Shown piece after piece: positions 1 through 6,291 of a DNA stretch of 8,524 nt. This DNA comes from an uncultured Thalassospira sp. (GTDB lineage: Bacteria; Pseudomonadota; Alphaproteobacteria; Rhodospirillales_A; Thalassospiraceae): NCBI GenBank assembly GCA_946885765.1, contig CAMPHD010000119.1, positions 1 to 8,524 of the forward strand. Reading direction: 5' to 3'. Position 1 is the first letter of the stretch. Every line of letters begins with the position of its first letter. Below the pieces are notes generated by a model, which was not told the origin of the DNA, did no database searches, and saw only the letters and a program-made list of their open reading frames with translations. A program made the translations under genes and the position numbers.

Positions 1-1
1 G

Positions 2-1663
2 GTCCAGCGTGGGGAACGCTGGATTATTCATTCGACCTTTGATGTCGAAAAAGAGGCGGTTAACGAGGCTGAGAAGCTTTTAAAGACCAAGGTCTCCGCC
101 GTTAGGGTTGTTCGCGATTGGGAACGTGCCGACGGTCGGCATATCGAAAAAGTTCTTCTGGAAAAGCAGGGTGCGGGCGACGACGACGAAAAAGATGTTC
201 GTGTCTCGGCCATTGACGATGCGCCGCTTTGCGATTCCGACAATGATCTTTTGCAGACTGAAAGCCGGGCAACGATCAATCGTCTGCTGCGCAAATATTT
301 CGAACAGGAAATCCTGACACCTTGCGAGGTAATGTATAATTACCAGAACCTGCGCAAGCTGATGTTCCACGATACCCTGATGCCGACCGCAGTCGACAAG
401 GTGGCTGGCATTCATGCCAAGGCGACCGACGGCGATCATATCGGGGCCATGAACAAGCTGCATGGCGCAATCGAACAGTTGGCTGCCCGTGCACGCGAGG
501 TCGAGAAGGTTGACCTTCCGGCGTTTGAAGATGCCACCATTTCCGAAGTCCGCGATGAAATTCGCCGTCTGAACCTTGCGGAAGATACCGACTTTCTGAC
601 CATGGTTGCGCTGACGCGTGTGTTGTCGTCAAGCCGCAATTGGGTGGGCAAGCTTGACCTAGCATTGAAGGTCAAGGGGGACGAAAAAGACGAGGCTGCG
701 CGCAAGCTGCTTGACGATGTTATTGCCGATATCCTTGGATCGCCGGTGGCGTTGAAGGAATTGCTTGGCAGTTCACGCAGCTTTGGCGATGCGGTGATAC
801 TGCATATCGATCTGGCGATGGGGCGGGCACGTGGCAATCGTGGATCGGCTGATGATATTCTTGAATTGCTGAACCCGCTATTCGGGTCTGGTTTGCTGGC
901 GACGTCACAGGACGCGTTGTTTGACTATATCGTCCGCGAATTGCGTAGTGCGAACAGCCTGACCCGTCATGAAAGCGATCCCGATCCGCTGGTCGGTATT
1001 CTGGATCGGCTGATTAGCGAGAAAGGCGTTGTTTACGGTGCCCCGATGGTAACGGCGATTGCCGAACGCGGGGCACGTCTTCGCAATGTCGGTGGTCCAC
1101 GTGCCCTGATTGACGGGGTGGCGGAAATCAACGCTCGTATGGGGCCGAATTGCCGCAAGATGGCCTGGCTGCTGGCGGTTGTGAATTCGGGCATTGTCGA
1201 AGATTTCGAGGACGAAGTGTTCGATATGCTGATTGATACGGTCAAGGATATGCGGGCATTGCGCGCGTTTTGCGATGCCGAGGCAAAACCGCGTGACAAG
1301 ATGGCGACAGTCACGGTGATGAATGATGCGTTGCAATCATCCCGACTGGCGGAACAACAGAAGCAGCGGATTGGCGACAAGCTTGACGAAGGGCTGGCGG
1401 AATATCTGGTGCGTGAAAAGGTGATCGAGCGGATCGACAATCCATCGCTTCATCTGCGCAAGCGCGCCTATATGCTGGTGCAATTCTGTTCAAGCGGCGT
1501 TCTGATCGAGGGTAAATCGGCATCCATGGCCCGAAAAAGGGTTGTCGGATACCTGAAGCAACCCAATTTTACCGACAAGCTGGTTGATGACATCAAGGAT
1601 ATGACGGCCAAGGAAGGTACGATACGTGACTTCTATGCCCTGTTGCAGCGAAGCGGTTTTTAG
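2..1663 (+). CDS. Conserved-looking hypothetical protein, 5'-truncated by the window edge
   Basis: The frame is open from base 2 without a stop to the TAA at 1661-1663, giving 553 visible residues, so the true start lies left of the window. A TTG at 251 and the ATG at 329 are internal codons and should not be taken as starts. The first ~55 visible residues look like a small alpha/beta domain (ERWIIHSTFDVEKEAVNEAE, then a VSAVRVVRDWE strand and an EKVLLEK strand). A short acidic linker (GDDDEKDVR, about residues 59-67) follows. The remaining ~480 residues appear almost entirely alpha-helical, with many charged amphipathic stretches and no evident membrane segment, signal peptide or catalytic motif. 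I do not recognise the family. The helical C-terminal part could be a repeat or scaffold fold, but that is inference. The next gene starts 138 bp downstream after a long hairpin, so the two are probably not tightly coupled. Sure of coding, unsure of function. Confidence 0.85.
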   Translation, partial: VQRGERWIIHSTFDVEKEAVNEAEKLLKTKVSAVRVVRDWERADGRHIEKVLLEKQGAGDDDEKDVRVSAIDDAPLCDSDNDLLQTESRATINRLLRKYFEQEILTPCEVMYNYQNLRKLMFHDTLMPTAVDKVAGIHAKATDGDHIGAMNKLHGAIEQLAARAREVEKVDLPAFEDATISEVRDEIRRLNLAEDTDFLTMVALTRVLSSSRNWVGKLDLALKVKGDEKDEAARKLLDDVIADILGSPVALKELLGSSRSFGDAVILHIDLAMGRARGNRGSADDILELLNPLFGSGLLATSQDALFDYIVRELRSANSLTRHESDPDPLVGILDRLISEKGVVYGAPMVTAIAERGARLRNVGGPRALIDGVAEINARMGPNCRKMAWLLAVVNSGIVEDFEDEVFDMLIDTVKDMRALRAFCDAEAKPRDKMATVTVMNDALQSSRLAEQQKQRIGDKLDEGLAEYLVREKVIERIDNPSLHLRKRAYMLVQFCSSGVLIEGKSASMARKRVVGYLKQPNFTDKLVDDIKDMTAKEGTIRDFYALLQRSGF

Positions 1664-1690
1664 GAAACAGAAAAAACTGCGAAGAAGAGA

Positions 1691-1740
1691 CACCCCGCGA
1701 AGATTGTGACAATAGATGTTGTGGCAAGATTCGTGGGGTG
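1691..1740 (+). terminator. Long imperfect hairpin, possible terminator after the hypothetical gene
   Basis: The arms caccccgcgaa (1691-1701) and ttcgtggggtg (1730-1740) pair over 11 positions with one G-U. The pairing continues inward in step: ttg/caa (1704-1706 with 1725-1727) and acaa/ttgt (1709-1712 with 1719-1722), separated by symmetric 2-nt internal loops and closed by a 6-nt loop. On the plus strand only TTTGT follows. On the minus strand a TTTTTTC stretch lies about 15 nt beyond the hairpin. It lies 28 bp after a stop codon, which fits a terminator, but the U-tract is weak. Confidence 0.45.
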
Positions 1741-1801
1741 TTTGTCATTGTTGCCAGTCCTTTCCTGAGGCATGCTGCATTCCTGATGAACGGGGATCGC
1801 C

Positions 1802-2833
1802 ATGCCAGACTGCACAACCAGCACAAAAACCATTGCCTGCCTTGCCTTTGACGATGTCATGAGCCTTGACGTTGTCGGGCCCTTGCAGGTTTTTGCATCG
1901 GCCAATAGTGAACTGGAACGACAGGGGCGCGAACGCGCCTATGAGGTGCTGGTGATTGCCGATGCGGCGGGGCCGGTGCCAACATCGGGCGGGTTTAAAC
2001 TTTATGCAGATCTGGATTGGCGTGAACTTGATCTCTCAGTGACCGATACGGTTCTGATTGCCGGTGGGGATGGGATTAATTCGGTGCGGCAACGCCCCGA
2101 TATTCTCGAATGGTTAAGGCAAGCCGATGGACAAGTCACACGCCTTGGATCGGTTTGTTCCGGTGCGTTGATCCTGGCAGAGGCAGGACTGCTTGATGGT
2201 CGGATGGCAACAACGCATTGGTCGCGTTGCGATGAAATGCGCAAAAATTTCCCGAAAATTGATGTCACCGAGGACCGTTTGCACAGCTATGACGCAAACG
2301 GTCTTGATGGCGATCCCCATATTTTTACCTCGGCCGGGGTCACGGCGGGGATCGATCTGGCGTTAGCGCTGGTCGAGGCCGATCAGGGGCGGGCGATTGC
2401 CCTTGCCGTGGCGCGGCGGCTGGTGATGTTTTTGAAACGGCCGGGCGGGCAGGCGCAGTTTTCGGCCTATCTGACACCCGCCATCGGGGCGACCGCGCAG
2501 CTTGCCGGGTTACTGGAATGGATACCGGGCCATCTGGATGGTGATTTGTCCCTGGAAGTTCTTGCAAATCGTGCGGGGATGTCGGCCCGGACATTTTCAC
2601 GGGTCTTTACCCGCGACCTTGGCATGACACCGGCACGTTATGTTGAACGGGTGCGGATCGAAGCCGCGCGCGCCCTTTTACAGGATGATGCGATGACCGT
2701 GACGCGCGCAGCGCGCTTGTGCGGCTTTGGTCATCCCGAAACTCTGCGCCGGGCCTTTCAGCGCCATTTGTCGGTCAGTCCGCAGGAATACGCCGACCGT
2801 TTCGGACGAAGGCCGGTGGCCATTCCGGTTTAA
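1802..2833 (+). CDS. GlxA-family transcriptional regulator (DJ-1/PfpI-like domain + AraC HTH)
   Basis: This 343-aa protein has the two-domain layout of GlxA/FtrA-type regulators. Residues ~10-200 form a DJ-1/PfpI (class I glutamine amidotransferase-like) domain, with FDDVMSLDVVGPLQVF at 16-31, the nucleophile-elbow motif GSVCSGALILAEAGLLDG (Cys119) and TTHW (His139). Residues ~248-334 are an AraC-type double HTH (LEVLANRAGMSARTFSRVF, then RAARLCGFGHPETLRRAFQRHL and SPQEYADRF). In this family the N-terminal domain is thought to sense a small ligand and the C-terminal domain binds DNA, usually activating nearby genes. The length is normal. The start is ATG at 1802 with GGGGA at 1792-1796 as a ribosome site. 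The MFS carrier begins 52 bp downstream on the same strand, so it is the likeliest co-transcribed partner or target. The ligand is not predictable from sequence. Confident of family, not of regulon. Confidence 0.93.
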   Translation: MPDCTTSTKTIACLAFDDVMSLDVVGPLQVFASANSELERQGRERAYEVLVIADAAGPVPTSGGFKLYADLDWRELDLSVTDTVLIAGGDGINSVRQRPDILEWLRQADGQVTRLGSVCSGALILAEAGLLDGRMATTHWSRCDEMRKNFPKIDVTEDRLHSYDANGLDGDPHIFTSAGVTAGIDLALALVEADQGRAIALAVARRLVMFLKRPGGQAQFSAYLTPAIGATAQLAGLLEWIPGHLDGDLSLEVLANRAGMSARTFSRVFTRDLGMTPARYVERVRIEAARALLQDDAMTVTRAARLCGFGHPETLRRAFQRHLSVSPQEYADRFGRRPVAIPV

Positions 2834-2885
2834 GCGAACGGCGAAGATATTTTCATAATCATCTGTTTTTATTGGAGTTGGCAAC

Positions 2886-4061
2886 ATGCTGTTACTGACC
2901 AATGGATCGGTGCGTCTGCTGTTTATTGCCCAGGCGCTTTACTGGTCCTGTTCTCTGATCGGGATCACCCTGACATCCCTGATCGGGATTGATCTGGCCC
3001 CCGTGCCGGAACTGGCGACCCTGCCGCTGGCGTTATTGTTGCTGGGCAACCTTGCCTGTGTGCATCCGCTGGCGATGATCATGCAGCGTTATGGCAGGCG
3101 GACCGGATTGTTTCTGGGCGCGGTCAGCGGTGTGCTTGGCGGTGCCGTGGTGGCGGGGGGTGTTTATCAGGCAGAGTTCAGTCTGGTGTGTCTCGGTACA
3201 TTGCTGATTGGTGGCTATCAGGCATCGGCGATGTATTACCGTTATGCCGCACTAGAAGCGGTGCGTGACGATCAGAAGGGCCGTGCGGCTGCGCTTGTGG
3301 TGGGCGGCGGCGTTCTTGCGGCCATGATTGCGCCGGAAATTGCCAGTTATACCCGGAATATGGTCGCGATCCCCTTTGCCGGATCATATCTGGCACTTGC
3401 CGGGCTGGCGGCATTGGCGGCGTTGATCATGTTGATGTTGCGAGATGGCGGGGTTCCGGCAAAAACCAAGACGGGTGGGGCGGTTATGCTGGAACTTCTG
3501 AAACGGCCAAGGCTGCGCGGGGCAATTGCAGTCAGTGCCGCAGGGCATGGCACCATGATCCTTGTGATGACGGCGACGCCGCTTGCGATGAAGTTTTGCG
3601 GGTTTGATGTCGATACGGCGGCGAATGTCATTCGCTGGCACATTATCGGGATGTTTTTACCGGCCTTTGTTGCCGGACCGATGATTGACCGGTTTGGTGC
3701 GCGTTTGATGGCGATGGTCGGCGCGATCGCACTTGTGTTCAGTGTGGCGTTTGCCGTAACGGGGATCAGTTTTTCAGTTTTCTTGATCAGTTCGTTCCTG
3801 TTGGGGATCGGCTGGAACCTGATGCTGCTGGCGGGCACTGCACTTCTGGGCGAGGGGCATGACGCATCGGAACGCGGCCACGCGCAAAGCCTGATGGAGC
3901 TTGGCAACAGCATTACCGGAACGGTGGCATCGCTGGTGGCAGGTGCGCTGATAGCCGGGGCGGGATGGAACGTCATCAATTTCGGTGTTCTGCCGGTATT
4001 GGTGGTTGCCATTTTCCTGATGTGGGCAGGTGGCCGGAAATCGGTGACGCAGGGCGCATGA
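2886..4061 (+). CDS. Major facilitator superfamily (MFS) transporter
   Basis: A 391-aa, highly hydrophobic inner-membrane protein with about 12 predicted membrane helices, the usual size for MFS drug- or metabolite-type carriers. The loop 2-3 signature appears as MQRYGRRTG (66-74), and the equivalent loop in the second half as MIDRFGARL (266-274), the expected two-fold repeat. Helix 4-5 has GYQASAMYYRYAALEAV (110-126), and the C-terminal half has GIGWNLMLLAGTALLGEG (307-324), both resembling a subgroup of proteobacterial MFS proteins with unassigned substrates. The start is ATG at 2886, with GGAG at 2874-2877 eight bases before it. It follows the GlxA-type regulator by 52 bp with no obvious terminator between, suggesting one transcription unit or direct control by that regulator. 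Direction (efflux or uptake) and substrate cannot be told from sequence. Confidence 0.92.
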   Translation: MLLLTNGSVRLLFIAQALYWSCSLIGITLTSLIGIDLAPVPELATLPLALLLLGNLACVHPLAMIMQRYGRRTGLFLGAVSGVLGGAVVAGGVYQAEFSLVCLGTLLIGGYQASAMYYRYAALEAVRDDQKGRAAALVVGGGVLAAMIAPEIASYTRNMVAIPFAGSYLALAGLAALAALIMLMLRDGGVPAKTKTGGAVMLELLKRPRLRGAIAVSAAGHGTMILVMTATPLAMKFCGFDVDTAANVIRWHIIGMFLPAFVAGPMIDRFGARLMAMVGAIALVFSVAFAVTGISFSVFLISSFLLGIGWNLMLLAGTALLGEGHDASERGHAQSLMELGNSITGTVASLVAGALIAGAGWNVINFGVLPVLVVAIFLMWAGGRKSVTQGA

Positions 4062-4073
4062 CGTGCATAAAGA

Positions 4074-4099
4074 AACCGCCGGTCAAACGACCGGCGGTT
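4074..4099. terminator. Perfect 11-bp stem-loop after the MFS gene
   Basis: The arms aaccgccggtc (4074-4084) and gaccggcggtt (4089-4099) are exactly complementary with a 4-nt loop. It begins 12 bp after the MFS stop. On the plus strand no U-run follows (cgagttg), but on the minus strand the hairpin is followed by TTTCTTTA, so it could act as a second terminator for the convergent minus-strand transcript. It may also protect or end the MFS mRNA. Confidence 0.55.
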
Positions 4100-4108
4100 C
4101 GAGTTGCA

Positions 4109-4130
4109 GGGCGAACGGGGAGTTTCGCCC
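4109..4130. repeat. Short inverted repeat in the convergent junction
   Basis: gggcgaa (4109-4115) and ttcgccc (4124-4130) pair over 7 bp with an 8-nt loop. There is no flanking T-run on either strand. It lies between two better terminator-like hairpins, and its function is unknown. Confidence 0.35.
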
Positions 4131-4191
4131 CGGCGCGATCTCGTTTCGCGTGGTATGGCGGGCGGGGTGAACCGGCCGCGATCCGGGCAAT

Positions 4192-4215
4192 AAAAAACCG
4201 GCCATCAGGCCGGTT
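4192..4215 (-). terminator. Rho-independent terminator of the minus-strand 73-aa gene
   Basis: Read on the minus strand, the perfect 8-bp stem aaccggcc/ggccggtt (4196-4203 with 4208-4215, loop of 4) runs straight into a run of six T (4192-4197, two of which belong to the stem). This is a textbook intrinsic terminator. The stop codon of the gene (complement of 4205-4207) sits in the hairpin loop, so the terminator overlaps the last codons. Confidence 0.82.
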
Positions 4216-4426
4216 GGGCATTTAAAGTCGGGCTGTTGGCCGCGACGAATTCCTTGATCTTTTGCAGGACAAATTCGCGTGATGAATTTTCACGGGTGCG
4301 AAACAGGACTTCGCGGTCGTGAATGACAAGACCAAGATAGACAGGGCTATTGTGGCCTTCCTTGCTGAGTTTCAGGGCGCGAAGGGTATGACCAAGGTCA
4401 TCCGTGCTCTGATAAACGGTACGCAT
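4205..4426 (-). CDS. Small hypothetical protein (73 aa)
   Basis: A 73-aa reading frame on the minus strand, starting at ATG (4426-4424). An AGG about 11 bases upstream is a weak ribosome site. The product begins MRTVYQSTDDLGHTL and has a central segment with likely beta strands (PVYLGLVIHDREVLFRTR), then a basic/amphipathic helix (SREFVLQKIKEFVAAN) and a polar tail. It has no signal peptide or membrane helix and I do not recognise the family. Support for a real gene comes from the intrinsic terminator placed exactly at its stop codon and from the absence of a better gene in the region. It stands alone, convergent with the MFS gene and divergent from the region before the tRNA. Confidence 0.6.
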   Translation of the reverse strand: MRTVYQSTDDLGHTLRALKLSKEGHNSPVYLGLVIHDREVLFRTRENSSREFVLQKIKEFVAANSPTLNAQPA

Positions 4427-4569
4427 GATGTTTTAACCTGCTTTCTGTCTCGAACGGGCTCAAACGGGAAAAAGAAGCTTACACTGCCCTTATGACAGCC
4501 AAGTTTTTCGCTGCGATGACAGCAATATGATGGTTTGAAGACTCTTTTGACCTTCAACCGGAAAAGACA

Positions 4570-4713
4570 ATGGCAAAGCCCTTCAAAAAGCTGGTGGTTT
4601 CATTCACCGTATTTGATAAAAGAAAACGGGTAGGACGCCTGTTTCCGGCATTGACATGGGCTGATGCGATGTTTAAGAAAGGCGTCGTTCCGCACGGAAC
4701 ACCAAAGAGATAA
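4570..4713 (+). CDS. Possible 47-aa basic small ORF directly before tRNA-Ser
   Basis: ATG at 4570 opens 47 codons ending in TAA at 4711-4713. GGAAAAG (4560-4566) lies just before it as a possible ribosome site. The product starts MAKPFKKLVVSFTVFDKRKR and ends HGTPKR. It is strongly basic, with a VVSFTVFDKRKRVGRLFPAL segment that could form two strands, and I do not recognise it. The stop codon touches the first base of the tRNA, and the best tRNA promoter lies within the ORF. The frame may therefore be fortuitous, or may be read from an upstream promoter. Low confidence that it is translated. Confidence 0.35.
   Translation: MAKPFKKLVVSFTVFDKRKRVGRLFPALTWADAMFKKGVVPHGTPKR
4651..4677 (+). promoter_or_regulatory. 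Candidate sigma-70 promoter of the tRNA-Ser gene
   Basis: A perfect TTGACA (-35) at 4651-4656 is followed, after 15 bases, by TTTAAG (4672-4677, four of six matches to the -10 consensus). The downstream bases (aaaggcgtcg) are fairly GC-rich, as in stable-RNA promoters. Transcription would start near 4684, giving a leader of about 30 nt before the tRNA. The short spacer is the weak point. Confidence 0.5.
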
Positions 4714-4806
4714 GGGCAAGTGGCCGAGTGGCTGAAGGCGCTCCCCTGCTAAGGGAGTATGGGGTCAAAAGCCCCATCGAGGGTTCGAATCCCTCCTTGT
4801 CCGCCA
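4714..4806 (+). tRNA. tRNA-Ser (anticodon GCU)
   Basis: A full 93-nt class II tRNA cloverleaf can be drawn. The acceptor stem is gggcaag (4714-4720) with cttgtcc (4796-4802, one G-U). The anticodon stem is ctccc/gggag (4741-4745 with 4753-4757), with loop ctgctaa giving anticodon GCT at 4748-4750. A long variable arm (about 4758-4778, tggggtcaaaagcccca) is typical of serine tRNAs. The T arm is gaggg-ttcgaat-ccctc (4779-4795), the discriminator base is G, and CCA is encoded (4804-4806). It decodes AGC/AGU serine codons. A strong terminator follows within 30 bases, so this is probably a single-gene unit. Confidence 0.97.
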
Positions 4807-4812
4807 TTGATC

Positions 4813-4842
4813 AAGGCACCCGAACAGGGTGCCTTTTTCTTT
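4813..4842 (+). terminator. Rho-independent terminator of tRNA-Ser
   Basis: The stem aaggcaccc/gggtgcctt (4813-4821 with 4827-4835, loop gaaca) is followed by tttctttt. It is GC-rich with a good U-tract, starting seven bases after the tRNA CCA end. Confidence 0.92.
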
Positions 4843-4860
4843 TGCCACAACCAATGAAAC

Positions 4861-4893
4861 AAAAAACGCGATGAGCCATGTCATCGCGTTTTT
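4861..4893. terminator. Bidirectional terminator, chiefly for the minus-strand AsnC-type gene
   Basis: The arms aaaaacgcgatga (4862-4874) and tcatcgcgttttt (4881-4893) are a perfect 13-bp inverted repeat with a 6-nt loop, with A-runs on one side and T-runs on the other. It therefore reads as an intrinsic terminator on both strands. It is 14 bp beyond the minus-strand stop codon at 4908, and also backs up the tRNA terminator on the plus strand. Confidence 0.88.
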
Positions 4894-4907
4894 GCATTTT
4901 CGGTAAA

Positions 4908-5150
4908 TCAGGTGAAGGCGTTAAAGGTAATGATGGTCTGCGTGTCCTTGATATGGGGCAGCAGATGGATTTTTTCGTTCACATAGCGCCCGATATCCTG
5001 ACCGTCTTCTATATAGACCTTTACCAGCAGTTCGAACGGGCCCGAGATCGAATAGACTTCCGATACACCTTCGATTTCCTCGACCAGTGCTGTGGCAACG
5101 TCATAGGCTTTGCCCAGATCGCATTTCACGAAAATGAAAAAGGGATGCAT
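4908..5150 (-). CDS. Stand-alone Lrp/AsnC ligand-binding (RAM) domain protein
   Basis: An 80-aa protein that matches only the C-terminal effector-binding domain of Lrp/AsnC regulators, without the N-terminal HTH. It shows the alpha/beta-sandwich order: strand FFIFVKCDLG (4-13), helix AYDVATALVEEIEGV, strand VYSISGPFELLVKVYIED (32-49, the equivalent of the TGxYDLlvkV motif), helix IGRYVNEKIHLLPHI and strand TQTIITFNAF. Such single-domain proteins form dimers or higher oligomers that bind amino acids or related ligands. They cannot bind DNA by themselves and may act through partners. The start is ATG at 5150-5148 with GGAG eight bases before it. It lies 97 bp downstream of the rpiR-type gene on the same strand, possibly co-transcribed, and ends in a strong terminator. 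The domain call is firm; the physiological role is unknown. Confidence 0.9.
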   Translation of the reverse strand: MHPFFIFVKCDLGKAYDVATALVEEIEGVSEVYSISGPFELLVKVYIEDGQDIGRYVNEKIHLLPHIKDTQTIITFNAFT

Positions 5151-5167
5151 CGGTGCGGCTCCGGTAT

Positions 5168-5191
5168 TTGGGGATAAAAATTATGCCCCAA
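5168..5191. repeat. Palindrome upstream of the AsnC-type gene
   Basis: ttgggg (5168-5173) pairs with ccccaa (5186-5191). The inner ataa/ttat sequences also pair if one base is bulged. The AT-rich centre between short GC arms lies just upstream of the ribosome site of the minus-strand gene. It could be an operator or a hairpin in the 5' leader. It has no U-tract to make it a terminator of the upstream rpiR-type gene. Confidence 0.35.
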
Positions 5192-5247
5192 GCTATCGCG
5201 GTGCGGCGGTGGTTTCAATCATTACTGCGGCGAATGTACGCGGCGTC

Positions 5248-6159
5248 TTAAGATTGAGGCGGGCGACGCAGAATTTCCAGATGCTTGATGCGCGCACGCA
5301 CCTGCTCAGGGTTATGTTGACCAACCCCTTCAAGCAGGGTTTCAAGCATTACCATGCTGGCAGCCGAGCTATCCCACGTCGTGCCGGTTTCGATGCGGAC
5401 CGGAAAGACATGCCGGGCGAACTGGGCAATCGGGCTAAGCCACTGGTCCGTGAACAGAATGATTTTGGCATCCTGCCGTGCGGCGGCTTCGGCAAAGGCG
5501 ATGACATCGGCCTGATAGCGCCGGACATCAAAGACCAGCAGAACATCACGTTTGCCGATATCCAGAAGGTCTTCGGCCCATTTGGCACTTTGCCCTGAGA
5601 CGCGCCGCACGTGGCTTCGCATGGTGCGCAGATGTTCATAGGCATAGACCGCAAGGGCGGATGTAAATCGCCCGCCCAGTAGATAAACCGATCCCTTGCA
5701 ATCACCGATCAGCTCAATCGCGCTTTGCAGTTCGGCCGGGTTGATGTTGGCAAGGCTTATGCGAATGTTGCTGGTGGTGGCCTCAGCCATTTCATGAAGC
5801 AATTCACCCATCGGATGGCCGGAATGATTGCGCGAACGGGGCAGGCTGCTTCGAGTTAACGGCGATTGCAAGCGGGCTTCGAGTTCACCGCGCAGGCGGG
5901 CCTGCATATCGGGATAGCTGTCAAAGCCGATCTTGCTGGCAAAGCGCAGCACCGTCGGGGCGGAAACGCCACACCGTTCGGCGAAGGTCGCCACGGTTTC
6001 GAGGCCTGCCATCGGATAGTTGCCAAGCAGGGCCTGAGCCAGCTTGCGTTCCGATGCGGTCAGTGTATCGGCTTTTTGCGTGATCTGTTCGGCGACCGTT
6101 GGCTTTGTTGCCTGCTGCTTCACATTCAAAGGCGAGATTTCCCCGGTTATGCCACCCAC
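5248..6159 (-). CDS. RpiR-family transcriptional regulator (HTH_6 + SIS)
   Basis: A 303-aa regulator. Residues ~22-98 are the RpiR-type helix-turn-helix domain (LTASERKLAQALL, then LETVATFAERCGVSAPTVLRFASKIGFDSYPDMQARLRGEL). Residues ~140-275 are a sugar isomerase (SIS) domain with GSVYLLGGRFTSALAVYAYEHL (157-178) and RDVLLVFDVRRYQADVI, the usual phosphosugar-sensing fold. Proteins of this family repress or activate catabolic and uptake genes in response to a sugar phosphate or related metabolite. The gene is divergent from the TRAP pair dctQM and is the obvious candidate to control it. The start is uncertain: the longest frame uses GTG at 6159 but has no good ribosome site, whereas TTG at 6129 (residue 11) is preceded by GGGGAA at eight bases. 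Both keep the HTH domain whole. Confidence 0.92.
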   Translation of the reverse strand: MGGITGEISPLNVKQQATKPTVAEQITQKADTLTASERKLAQALLGNYPMAGLETVATFAERCGVSAPTVLRFASKIGFDSYPDMQARLRGELEARLQSPLTRSSLPRSRNHSGHPMGELLHEMAEATTSNIRISLANINPAELQSAIELIGDCKGSVYLLGGRFTSALAVYAYEHLRTMRSHVRRVSGQSAKWAEDLLDIGKRDVLLVFDVRRYQADVIAFAEAAARQDAKIILFTDQWLSPIAQFARHVFPVRIETGTTWDSSAASMVMLETLLEGVGQHNPEQVRARIKHLEILRRPPQS

Positions 6160-6239
6160 TTGGAATGGCCAAACACCCGCAAAGTGCGTTTATGCATTGT
6201 TCGGGCGCGGTTTACCTTGTCTGACCTACAAATACAACG

Positions 6240-6259
6240 ATTGTAATGAATTTTACAAT
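6240..6259. promoter_or_regulatory. Candidate RpiR operator 1 (TGTAA-N6-TTACA)
   Basis: A perfect 7-6-7 inverted repeat, attgtaa (6240-6246) and ttacaat (6253-6259). Its core TGTAA-TGAATT-TTACA resembles operators known for the RpiR-family regulator HexR (TGTAAT/ATTACA type). It overlaps a possible leftward rpiR promoter (complement: TTGTAA, 16 bases, TGTATT), which would suit autoregulation. Confidence 0.6.
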
Positions 6260-6291
6260 ATTTGATATTCTTGTCATCAAAATTGAAATCA

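Noticed and set aside
251..328. TTG at 251 as the start of the first gene
   Set aside because: The frame is open to the left edge with protein-like sequence (ERWIIHSTFDVEKEAVNEAE and onward), so the gene starts outside the window.
3347..4012. Long minus-strand frame (221 codons) opposite the MFS gene
   Set aside because: It is antisense to a clear 12-TM transporter, and its proline/alanine/isoleucine-rich product is what a GC-biased membrane gene gives on the other strand.
4372..4557. Minus-strand 61-codon frame upstream of the 73-aa gene
   Set aside because: It overlaps the start of the better-supported 73-aa gene in another frame and has no family features; the region is more likely the promoter/leader of that gene.
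4714..4900. tRNA-Ser as an integration site for a mobile element
   Set aside because: No integrase, no repeat of the tRNA 3' end and no change in gene style is visible downstream within the window.
5110..5598. Plus-strand frame of 162 codons opposite the AsnC-type gene and rpiR
   Set aside because: It is antisense to two well-supported genes and has no recognisable domain.
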